Origin: Cryptomeria japonica
Lineage: Eukaryota; Streptophyta; Pinopsida; Cupressales; Cupressaceae
Length of the DNA: 64,000 bases
Direction of reading: 5' to 3'
NCBI RefSeq assembly: GCF_030272615.1
Contig: NC_081414.1
Location: forward strand, 527,537,137-527,601,136
Below are positions 26,149 through 36,220 of the stretch, in pieces. Each line of letters begins with the position of its first letter. The first letter of the stretch is position 1. The translations under genes and the position numbers were made by a program. The notes under the pieces are model-generated. The model was not told the DNA's origin. It searched no databases and saw nothing but the letters and a program-made list of their open reading frames with translations.

Positions 26149-26519
26149 CCCAAGAAAGTCTGATGACTCAATGTGTTGATGACAATTTAATATGTGCAAG
26201 TAACATTTCAAAACAAGGCTCAATAGTTGACAAGCAGTTGTTTTGCCACAATCAGTTTCACCAACAAGAAGCACAGGCTCACGCTGCTCATAGCAACATT
26301 CCACAAGATAGAATAATCTTTTCAGGGTTTTGATCCACACAACTCTGCACAAATCATTGTCCAGCCAAAATAAATTATTATAATAACAGTAAATGAAGAT
26401 TAGAATATAACTTGATGCTAGCAAAATCAATTGTAGAAAATTTAGACTCGGTTGCCGAGAACTTCCAAAGTGTTAGATGACATAGACAGGTTTACAATCT
26501 CTTGCCATCCTGTAGAATC
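26149..26519 (-). pseudogene. MDN1: Midasin (MDN1) AAA4 exons, two exons
   Basis: Exon 1 (26519 to about 26446) starts after a canonical acceptor (tttttcag|GAT) and encodes DSTGWQEIVNLSMSSNTLE. Exon 2 (26344-26149) starts after 'tttgtgcag' and encodes VVWIKTLKRLFYLVE, then the Walker A GETDCGKTT (consensus GETGCGKTT with a G-to-D change), then HILNCHQH and SSDFLG, ending at a GT donor. This matches the start of the fourth AAA module of midasin, a very large dynein-like AAA ATPase that removes assembly factors from pre-60S ribosomes in the nucleus. The donor between the two exons looks damaged (aaccga|gtctaa, wrong phase), so I call it a pseudogene. The preceding module lies 26.3 kb away at 52.85 kb. 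The next AAA4 exons were not found to the left. Confidence 0.8.
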
Positions 26520-26775
26520 CTGAAAAAGGTGTAACATAAAATGTTATATAAAATGAGTCGTTAAATAACATCACTAAATTAAACTCAACATCAAAATATT
26601 GAATACATACAATTTCAGTGATGCCATTAACTCCCTGCATATGAGATGACAAATTGCTATTAGGAGAGCCAACAATTTCTTTTTTGTCCTTTATTTAATA
26701 TTTAATAAACATGATCAAAGATACATCCTGATTTCTACATAGACTTGCACAATAAGCCCCAATATCATATTCTTT

Positions 26776-27534
26776 TGTTGAAAATATTAGCTAGCTCGGA
26801 TACCTTATTATTGAATTTTAATGTTGTCAATGACAATTAAAATTCATATGTATTATCTCTCATATAAATGTGTTATTGGGCTGGACCCAAATGTAAAAGC
26901 ATGTAACGTGGAAGGCAATTAAATGTAATTATTGGGCTGGACGCAAATGTGTAGCGTGAGGAATGCACAATGACAATATAACATAATTAAATAAACATGC
27001 AAGCCGACTTGGGGATATTTGGCGCCAAAGGTTGATATAAAACCAACAACAAAATGAAGTCATTTGATCATCAATTCACCACGGATACAATCTGCTCTTC
27101 TACATTGGCGAACTCTCCCTCTCTTGTGCAAATTTATTTAAGACTATTGTTAGGCGAAGTTGTCAAGATCTTCAAGTGAACTTGAAGGCTCTCCTTGTGC
27201 GATTCTGCTCCAGCCTACCTAAGACATCTGCTGCTGATCTCCTTTAGTCATCTGCTGTTGATTAGTGCTGCATCCTTCATTGCTCTACTAACTTGCTGTT
27301 TGGACAGCAATCTGAGATAAGTTCGCTATATTGTAATTGCCTACATTTGAGATAATACATATCATCTTTAAGGCTGGGTTTTTCACCTCCAAGAGGGAGG
27401 TTTTCCTGGGGTATTGGTGTCTTTTGTCTTGTGTTTTATTGCTGTTACTGTTTATTCACAGTCTGATTATAATCTAATTGCTTAAATAAACATCTGATTG
27501 CGTAAAATTAACATCTGATTGCGTAAAATTAACA
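26776..27534 (+). mobile_element. Solo LTR, Copia-type
   Basis: The 759-bp element has ends TGTTGAAAAT...AAAATTAACA, flanked by the 5-bp repeat TCTTT (26771-26775 and 27535-27539). It has a TATA-like 'gatataaaac' (about 27037) and a U5-like segment 'ctgggtttttcacctccaag' (about 27373), whose counterpart occurs in the Copia-2 LTRs. This suggests the two families are related. The 3' end holds a 20-bp tandem duplication (catctgattgcgtaaaatta at 27491 and 27511). Confidence 0.7.
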
Positions 27535-27724
27535 TCTTTTAGTATTTAATTCAATTTTCAAACATCTACATACATAATTTGGCTCATACTTAGCAGCTTC
27601 AAATTATAACTATTGAATCTAGGATGGCTTAGCGTATTCATCTATGCAGCCAAACAAAAAGCAACTCATATGAAAGAAGCACTTAAAGCTTTTTTTTAAA
27701 AACTCTTGTTCTATAAATTGCTTT

Positions 27725-28423
27725 TTAATTGACTGGATAGCCACAAGTCTTGACCCATGGATACCTTATGCCAACTATTTTATTCATGTGAGTGCAGTCT
27801 TCATTACTTTCATAATCATCATCACTGGTAGAATATTCGTAGTCATATACATCGCCGTCTTCTTCATACACAGTTTGATGAGGGAATTCAGTTTTGTTGG
27901 CAGCCGCTTTGTCCATGACTGTTTCATCAATGTAATTTGCCATCAGTGAAGTCAAGTCCTCCTCCAATCTCACTAAACTCGGATCCCCGATTCCATTATA
28001 TAAAAGCTTCATTCCACATTCTTTAATTTGAATATTTGTGCCTTTTGCCATCACTTGAAGATGATCAATATTTTTCAGTCTCATGGTGAGCCGATGATTA
28101 GCCCCATATAGACAAATGTACAACTGATCACCTTCAACTTTCTGTCTATTACTAAAGACTGTAGACCAGAATTCTTCCCCATTATCTCCTCTAATGCTCA
28201 TCTTCATGCAGTTTAGAGAAAGGGATTCATCACTTCGGAAGTCATACATGAATTTCAAAACAAAGCACTGTAAAACTCCTCCACATCGGGCTGTCTTGTT
28301 TACAGGAGAGATTAGCATATCTGTGAAATTCTGATCTTGCAGATATTGATCCCTTGATTTATGTTCTAACCATTGTGGAATTCCATTTGCATAAACACTC
28401 AACTCTTGTAAGTTGGGCATATC
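27725..28423 (-). pseudogene. NLR last exon with C-JID-like domain
   Basis: It starts after a canonical acceptor (cttcacag|GAT) in phase 0 and reads DMPNLQELSVYANGIPQWLEHKS..., then about 170 residues (SIRGDNGEEFWST, GDQLYICLYGAN, IKECGMKLLY) and an acidic Asp/Glu/Tyr-rich tail to the stop at 27725. The 'GIPQWL' entry and 'ECGMKLLY' signature match the post-LRR C-JID domain of TIR-type NLRs. C-JID helps the resistosome recognise its ligand. The exon itself is open, but it depends on the broken NB-ARC and LRR exons upstream (41.5-48.7 kb), so it belongs to a pseudogene. Its phase-0 start matches the phase-0 donor of the LRR exon and of the tandem units at 28.7-29.9 and 41.0-41.2 kb. Confidence 0.75.
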
Positions 28424-28676
28424 CTGTGAAGTATATACGTTTGGTCAGAGTTTTAAATTATCAGAACATGTAGAAGCATTTAAATATTATATTCTAAGTT
28501 TTGATTTGTTTAGATGATTCATTTGAAATCATAATAATAGGGGGTTCTATTGAGAAGCTACGGCAATTTTAGATGAGTCACTTGAACAAATCAAAACTTC
28601 GAATATGCGACACCTTTACCATCTTTAAGAAAACCAAAAATAACAGAGATGCTGATTGTCAGGAATTGATCCTTTA

Positions 28677-29927
28677 CCTGGCAATTTCTTAATCCTACAT
28701 GACTGATAAGCTCTTATATTTTAAAAGTGCTAAAGACAGCAAATTCAATGAGAAAGAAAATAATAGAATATACCTTGATCCATTGGTTAAGTCCTAATGC
28801 AGAGTAATCCTACATGACTGACGAGCTCTTATGCTTTAAAGCAAAGTTCAAAAACTCGGACTCGCCACGGACTCGGCAAACCAAAAATTTGGACTTGGAC
28901 TCGGACTCGTGAAAGACTCGCGAAAGACTCGGCAAGGACTCGACAAGGACTCGACAAAAAAAAACTGTAGTTTTACAAAAAAACATAAAGAAATTAATGC
29001 ATTTAGAGAACATAGGAGCCATAATTGAAACATTACACATGTCATATGATCTAAAAACGCGCAATATTTGAAATTTGAAATACTAAATCTAAATACCCAG
29101 ATTTCTTCAATGCTAATTGTGCTGTTATATGGAGCCTAATCAGATTCGGAGGTTAAATTTTCACTACTTCCATCAGCGCAGTTTCCCCCTATATTTTTCG
29201 ACGGGGGTTTGGGGTCAAGGGTCATCGCCCCTTGCGGGGTCGAGGGGCAGGATAGAAGGCGGGGTCGAGGGGCAGCGCCCCACGAGGCCAAAAATACTTT
29301 TATTATTTTATATAGGCGTCGGGTGTTATTTCTCTATTGGCAAAAAAACCCTCCATGAGATATTTCACTCCCTCAATTACGCCAAATGAAGGCAAACAAA
29401 TAAAAATAAAACTCACTTTTAAAGGTTGCATGACGTTTTTTTTGGGTCGCGCGAGTCCATTTGAAAGACTCGCGAGTCCTTGCAAAAGACTCGCAAGTCT
29501 TTCAGATGGACTAGTCGACTTGCGGCTCCCAAGGACTCGCGAGTCCGTGGCGAGTCCGCGATTTTTTGAACTATGCTTTAAAGAGTGCTAAAGACAACAC
29601 AAATTCAATGAGAAAGAATATAATATAATATACCTTGATCCATTGGTTAAGTCCTAATGCAGAGTAATCTTACATGACTGATGAGCCCTTATACTTTAAA
29701 GAGTGCTGAAGACAACAAATTCACATTTGAGAAAGAAAATAATAGAATATACCTTGATCCATTGGTTAAGTCCTAATGCAAAGTAATCCTACATGACTGA
29801 TGAGGCATTATGCCTTAAAGAGTGCTAAAGAAGATACAAATTCAATGAGAAAGAAAATAATAGAATATACCTCGATCTGTTGGTTAAGTCTTAATGCAGA
29901 GTAATCCTACATGACTGATGAGCCCTT
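28677..29927 (-). repeat. Tandem ~119-bp units repeating an NLR LRR-exon tail (first part, units 1-4)
   Basis: Units whose exon-like tails start at 28774, 29634, 29753 and 29871 (+ strand coordinates of the donor edge), spaced 118-119 bp once the hAT insertion is removed. A partial unit sits at 28678-28710. Read on the - strand, each carries a 36-nt segment encoding DYSALGLNQWIK or a near variant. It is preceded by AG and followed by GTATAT, both in phase 0. The parental LRR exon ends with SALGLSQRIK and GTATTT (41516). The rest of each unit resembles the parental intron start, so the array arose by tandem copying of an exon-intron boundary. Confidence 0.75.
28842..29575. mobile_element. Non-autonomous hAT-like MITE
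   Basis: The 734-bp element is flanked by the 8-bp duplication CTTTAAAG (28834-28841 and 29576-29583). Its terminal inverted repeats begin CAAAGTTCAAAAA and, from the right end, CATAGTTCAAAAA, followed by 'ggactcgccacggactcg' in both. The subterminal parts hold repeated GACTCG/CGAGTC motifs and the centre is GC-rich (about 29200-29290), unlike the AT-rich surroundings. No transposase frame is present. TSD length and CA..TG ends fit the hAT superfamily. Confidence 0.75.
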
Positions 29928-30513
29928 TATTAGAATATTTAATTATATTTTAGTCACCTATATTTAGTTCCTTGTTTAATGGTCATTTAGCTTTTTAGTT
30001 AATTAGCTTTTTAGTTAATTAGCTTTTAAGCTTTATTTAGCTTTCACGCTTAATTTAGCGTTTAGCTCTTTAATCTTTTACTTTAACATTATGTTCTAAT
30101 TATAGAACATCGTCTTGTAACCTCTATATATACGTGTGTATATCGTTCAATGTAACCATCCGATTATTGAATCATTCATTCAATTTATTTTTCATGGTAT
30201 AAGAGCAGGTCGATGGGATTCTTTAAAGTTTGGCGAATTTTTATGGCCTTCTTTTTGGAATATTTTCCAGATTTTTTTTATTGTTTTTTTTTTTTGCTTT
30301 TTTGAAGGCTTTTTGAGGGTTTCGAGGGTTTCTGGTTTGTGGGCGAATTTCTTTGTGCTGGGCAGCAGTTCATGCTTTTTTTAGGGTTCTCGAGATTTTC
30401 GGGCCTGCGACCTGGAGGTTTTTTTTTGCAGATTGAAATTTTTTCTAGGGTTTCTGCAATTTTCAACTAGGGTTTTGACCCTTTAGTTCAAGTCAAAATT
30501 TTATTCTGGTTGG

Positions 30514-30733
30514 AGATTCTTGGTGGGTTTTTTGAGACCTCAACTGGGTCATCGTCAGATTTTTTTGGGTGCATTGTTTTCCATGCCTCGATTTTTGAGC
30601 TGTTGGATTTGCATTCTGTTTTCAGATTCTTGGTGGGTTTTTCGAGAGCTTTTCAGGGTTGGTCTCAGATTTTTCTGGGTGCCTTGTTTTCCGCACTTCG
30701 AATTTTGTGCCAGCAAATTTGCCTTGGAATTTA
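30514..30733 (+). repeat. 110-bp tandem duplication in the Copia-1 leader
   Basis: The segment starting 'agattcttggtgggttttt' at 30514 recurs at 30624. Both copies also share 'gggtgc.ttgttttcc'. It lies in the untranslated leader between PBS and gag. Confidence 0.75.
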
Positions 30734-30993
30734 AAAACAGTTCACAATTTCTGCTATTTCTGTGGACGTTGGGATTTTTGCTATTTTTTAGGCACCATGT
30801 TTTCAGTGTGCAGAAAATTTTAATTTATGGGTTTCTTCCAAACCTCGAAATTCGTGCCTTGGATTTTGTGCCAGAATTCTCCTATAGGGTTTCAGTTTTT
30901 TCAGCAGCTGCTTCTATTTTGATTTTAAAAAAAATCAGATTCTTTTGTCTCTTGCTTTCACTTAGTTGACCTCGATCAACCTCGATTTCCGTG

Positions 30994-33900
30994 ATGGCAT
31001 CATTAACCAACATCATGTTGGAACACAGTCAGAAGTTCAACGGCCACAACTACAACACCTGGAAACAGCGTATGCTTACCATCTTTGAGTATCGTTGCCT
31101 TGATCAACTTGTCGTCCTACAATAACAGGTGATGATCAAGACAAACATGATGTGAAGAATCGAGAGGCTGTCATGCTTATCAAACTCTCCGTCACAGATG
31201 GTCAACTCCCACAGGTGCCTTCAGGTAAAACAACAAAAGAGATCTGGGATCTTTTGAAGGATCTTCATGAAACGTCCGACAAGAGCCGAGCTTTCTTTCT
31301 AAAGAATATGTTGTTTTCTATCATGATGGATGAGAAGTCATCTATCCAGGCACATCTTACGAAGATCAAGGACATCCATGATCAGTTAGAAGCTATAGGC
31401 CGAACCATGGTGGAAGAGGATATGGTAGTGATCACGTTGAAAAGCCTTCCCAGATCCTACGAGCATTTCATTGATACGCTCAATATCTCCTCTACTAGTG
31501 TTGATTTGAAGTTTCTTGATCTTTGCAACAAGCTGCTACAACAGGATCGATGGAAGCAACAATTTGGACGCAGCGCTAGTTCATCCACTGAACAGGCTTT
31601 CACAGTCTTAGCTTCGCATAAGTACAAGGGTAAAGCTCCGTCCTTCGAGCATAAAGGACAAGGTCAAGGTCAAGGTCAACCTCAGCAGTCTTCCAAAAAG
31701 AAGAGCTTACAGTGTTCCTACTGTCATATATATGGCCATTTGGTGAAATATTGCCGGAAATTGATAGCATCCCAGCAATCCAAACAGGGAGTGTCCAAGC
31801 AGAAAGCCAATTCTGCCACGCATCTTGATTAGAAGGAATCTGCCTTCTATGCGTTCATGGCCCAAACCTCCTCTGATGATGTTCAATCATCAGCCTGGTA
31901 CATTGACTCTGGAGCCTCTCATCATTTCACATATCGTCGGGATTGGTTTACAAAGTACATGCCTTTCACTGATTCAGCGATCTTTGGTGGAGGCGAAGAG
32001 TATACTGTTGTCGGCAAGGGCAACGTTCAGATTTCAACTAGTGGGAGGGATTTAATATTCCTCAATGTATACTTTGTACCTGGTATGAAGCTCAATCTAC
32101 TGTCAATCAGTCAGATTATGCAGCATTCACCACAGCTAGATGTTGTCTTCGGGTTGCACAAGTGCAGCATTGTTGACAGGGAGACTCGCACTACAATTGC
32201 AGTTGGTATTGAGGATCATGGTCTTTATAGACTTGTTGATTCTACTGGTTCTCAGGAGCTCGCCATGGCAGTTAGGAGTATTTCCATCAACACTCTTTGG
32301 CATCAACGATATGGGCATCTCAATGTCCACTATCTCTCTTAGTTGGTTCGAGAGGATCTAGTCGTAGGATTACTTGAGATTCAAACTCAGAATCATGGAG
32401 TTTGCGGAGCGTGTCAAGCTGGAAAGCAGCACAGGACTCCGTTTTCAGATGGAGACGCTTGGAGAGCATCCAAGGTCTTGCAGCTCGTTCATGCAGACAT
32501 CTGTGGTCCCATGAACACTCCATCCGTCACTAGATGCAGGTATTTTCTATTATTTGTTGATGATTTCAGTAGACGCATGTGGGTTTATTTTCTTAAGTAG
32601 AAATCAGAGGTGTTCACCATGTTTCAAACGTTTAAGGCCTTAGTGGAAAAAAAGTCTACCTGTCAAATAGTCACTCTTTAGTCTGACAATGGAGGGGAAT
32701 TTTGTTCTACAGAGTTCACCAACTTTTGTGCATCACATGGCATTAAGCATCAGCTTACTACACCTTACACCCCACAACAGAACGGTGTTGTTGAGCGTAG
32801 GAATCGTACAGTCACTGAGATGGCTCAGTCTATGTTGGAGCATAGAAATGTTCCAAAACACTTTTGGGCGAAAGTGGTCTTCACTGCAGTCTACCTTCTG
32901 AAATGGTCTCCCACAAAGGCCGTTAAGAAGATGACTCCAGAGGAAGCTTGGTTTGGCAGGAAGCCCAAAATCGGTCATTTGAAAGTTTTTGGCTCTACAG
33001 CTTATGTTTGGATTCCAGATGCCACACGCACCAAACTGGATCCAAAGAGTCAGAAATTGATGTTCATCGGCTACAGTGACAACCACAAGGCATATCGGTT
33101 GGTTGATATAGACACTAATCACCTCATATTTAGTCGAGATGTAGCATTTGATGAAGAAAGAGGGCCTTTTCAGCCTTCCTCTCCTGATTTGAGTACTGAG
33201 GATCACCCTCCAAAGGCTGTAAGTATGGGTGTTTGTCTTCCCTTAGCTCCACTTGATGGGAGGGATTTAGTTGACTCTGAAGTTGTGGGGTCTCCTAGGC
33301 ATGACATTGCACCCCTTGACTTTCCTCAGGATCTTCTCGATCCACATTCAGAGGAGCTTGCTCCAGATATTCCAGGCATTCTTCATCCTGCAGCAGATGT
33401 TGGTACTTCTACTCTCCGGCCTAAGTGGTGGGCCAAGACCATTGGTGATCTTCATGATGATGAGCTCATTGAGGGTAGATCTGTTAGAGGTAAGAGCCAG
33501 CAACACAGTTAATTTTGCTCTTGTGGCCAACATTCACAGTATTTATGACCCTCAAACTTATACAGAGGCTAAAGGTGTACCTGAATGGGAAAAGGCTATG
33601 GCAGCGAAGCAACATAGTCTTCTGAAAAACAACACCTGGGTATTGTTTGATCTTCCTCCAGGAAAGAAGCCCATTGGCTGCAAATGGGTGTTTAAAGTCA
33701 AGTATAAAGTTGATGGAAGTCTTGATAAGTACAAGGCTCGGTTGGTGGCAAAAGGGTTTTCACAGAAGGAGGGCATCGACTGCTCACACAGCCAAGATGA
33801 GTACCATTAGGCTTGTCCTCGCTCTCTCAGCTCAATTTGGATGGAAAGTCCATCAAATGGACGTCAAGAGTGCCTTTCTCAATGGTGATTTGCAGGAAGA

Positions 33901-35080
33901 AGTCTACATGACGCAGCCTCTAGGTTTCAAGGTTGCCGGTAAGGGACACTAGGTATGTAGACTAGTCAAAGCACTCTATGGCCTCAAACAGGCTCCTCGT
34001 GCATGGTACATCAAAATTGATAAGTACTTGATTGATCAAGGCTTTCAGAGGAGTCCTTCAGATCCCAATTTGTATTTCAAACATACTAGTGATGATATTC
34101 TATTTCTAGTAGTCTATGTTGATGATCTCATCATTACTGGCAATGCAGCACATCTGATCATGCAGGTCAAACAGAATTTGTGTCAGCATTTTGATATGAC
34201 AGATTTGGGACTTCTCCATTATTGTCTCGGTGTAGAGGTTTGGTAGACTGATAGCCACATATTCATTTCTCAGTCAAAGTATGCCAAGAGCCTACTAGAT
34301 AAGTTTCGAATGCAAGATTGTAAACTTGCATCTACACCTATGGAGATAGGGCTCAAATTATCAGCCAAATCAGATTCACCTGTAGTGGATGAATCTTCAT
34401 TCAGGCAACTAGTGGGCAGCCTCATCTATCTCACCGCCACTAGACCTGACATTAGTTATGCTGTGAGCTATATTTCTCGCTTCATGTCAGCCCCAAAAGT
34501 TGAACATTGGGTTGCAGCGAAGCGTGTGCTTAGATATGTAAAGGGCACTCCTGATTTTGGCATTCTATACAACAGAAACAAAGATCCTAGGCTGGTTGGT
34601 TTCACAGACTCAGATTGGGCAGGTTGTGTTGATGCCAGAAAGTCAACTTCTGGGTATGTTTTCAGCTTGGGTACAGGTGCAGTCACATGGACCAGCATGA
34701 AGCAACAGGCAATAACTCTTTCCTTGACCGAAGCAGAGTATCGGGGAATTGTTAAGGCAACATGTGAGGCAATTTGGCTACGTAGGATGCTTGCAGACAT
34801 GCAAATGTCTCAACCAGGACCTACTCCCTTGTTTTGTGATAATCAAGGTGTTCTAAAATTAGCCAAAAATCCAGTCTTCCATGAGCGGACAAAGCATGTG
34901 GAGCTTCATTGTCATTTCATCCACCAATATGTTGAAGATGGATCAGTGATACTGCAGTACATTCCTACAGAAGATCAGATTGCAGATATCCTCACCAAGT
35001 CCCTGAGCTCGGCAAAGTTTCTCAAATTTAGAGGGCAGCTTGGTGTGATAGATAGCATGACCATTAAGGGAGGGTATTAG
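30994..35080 (+). pseudogene. Copia-1 gag-pol polyprotein
   Basis: Domains in order: UBN2-like gag (30994-31700, with a frameshift near 31120), zinc knuckle CSYCHIYGHLVKYC (about 31710), protease WYIDSGASHH (about 31900), GAG-pre-integrase (LWHQRYGHL, 32300), integrase core (32470-32900: [23 protein letters not shown]), RT (33620-34250: KWVFKVKYKVDGS, QMDVKSAFLNG, ALYGLKQAPRAW, YVDDLI) and RNase H (34560-35000: DSDWAGC, STSGYVF, EAEYRG, VELHCHFI). The final stop lies inside the 3' LTR. Six in-frame stops at 31830, 32340, 32598, 32679, 33950 and 34244 are all TAG. There are frameshifts near 33500 and 33785, the latter a short deletion removing the conserved Y-EETF-P. The encoded enzymes would process, copy and integrate the element, but this copy is dead. 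Confidence 0.9.
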
Positions 35081-35319
35081 AATATTTAATTATATTTTAG
35101 TCACCTATATTTAGTTCCTTGTTTAATGGTCATTTAGATTTTTAGTTAATTAGCTTTTAAGCTTTATTTAGCATTTAGCTTTTTCTTTTTAGTTAATTAG
35201 CTTTTAAGCTTAATTTAGCTTTCATGCATAATTTAGCGTTTAGCTCTTTAATCTTTTACTTTAACGTTATGTTCTAATTATAGAACATCGTCTTGTAACC
35301 TCTATATATACGTGTGTAT

Positions 35320-35969
35320 TGTAATTTTTGTGCCCTAGATCAGTAATCAAATTTATTTCCTTTAATTATGCCCTAGTTTGTTAATCAGATTTGTAACATC
35401 ATAATTCAGTAAACTCAAAAATGAAGGAAGTAAACAAAAGACAAACACAAAAATCCTCGGAAAACCTCCAAGGAGGAAAAACCCAGCATTAAAGACCCAC
35501 AGGTCAGATTATATATTCTCCCTTAATATCACAAGTACAATACTTAGCTTCCTTGTCAGATCTGATCCCTTTTGTATGACAGATCTGCACTTCTAAGCTC
35601 TTCAAGTCTGCACCAAAATTGCCTATCTCCTCTTGGACAAGTTCGCATAAGTCTAGACAAGTGCGCACCTTCCTTGTGTAAATTTGCACTTTTTCATGCA
35701 GAGCTGATTCACTGAATACTTGAATGAATTGTCTTTGCAAGATATCTTTATTTATATGTGTCTTAGCCTTTATTGATTCAAGTCGGCCTCCTTCCTTTTG
35801 GTGCCAATATAGTTATTGTGGCGTGGGGTATTTAGGATGGCATGCAAGCATAGGGCTGGGCTTAATCTTGGGGGCACGTTACCCTTTAGGATAGGGCCCA
35901 GTCCTAAATGGGTTCGGATGTTGCCTTAAGGCAATCCGAACCCATATATTGACCTAGTTACAAACAACA
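35320..35969 (-). repeat. Copia-2 3' LTR
   Basis: 650 bp, ends TGTTGTTTGTAAC...AAAAATTACA on the - strand. It contains 'tctagacaagtgcgcacc', absent from the other LTR. Confidence 0.9.
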
Positions 35970-36024
35970 CTCTCTCTTAACTAGGGAAAAAGAGAATACA
36001 TAATCTGAACCTTTAGAGTTTCAT

Positions 36025-36195
36025 CTAGCACACAAGCATAGAATTACATTTTCCACCTAGCACAGAAGCATAGGATGGTTCTAGCACACAAGCATAGAAA
36101 GTGTAATACACAAGTGGGTCTTTACATAATTACAATCATCCATCTAGCACACAAGCATAGATTGGACACAATTCATTCTTGCACACAAGCAAAGA
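36025..36195 (-). repeat. Five spaced copies of CTAGCACACAAGCATAGA in the Copia-2 3' non-coding region
   Basis: Copies or near-copies lie at 36025, 36057, 36081, 36144 and 36178, between the RNase H stop (36221) and the polypurine tract. Spacing is irregular (24-63 bp). No coding role is visible. Confidence 0.85.
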
Positions 36196-36220
36196 ATGAT
36201 TCAAAGGGCTGCAAATAGAG

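Noticed and set aside
30136-30969. Phe-rich + strand ORFs before Copia-1 gag
   Set aside because: They lie in the LTR and untranslated leader and reflect T-rich sequence with a 110-bp duplication.
36025-36195. CRISPR-like spaced repeats
   Set aside because: Irregular spacing, imperfect repeats, a eukaryotic retrotransposon context and no cas genes.
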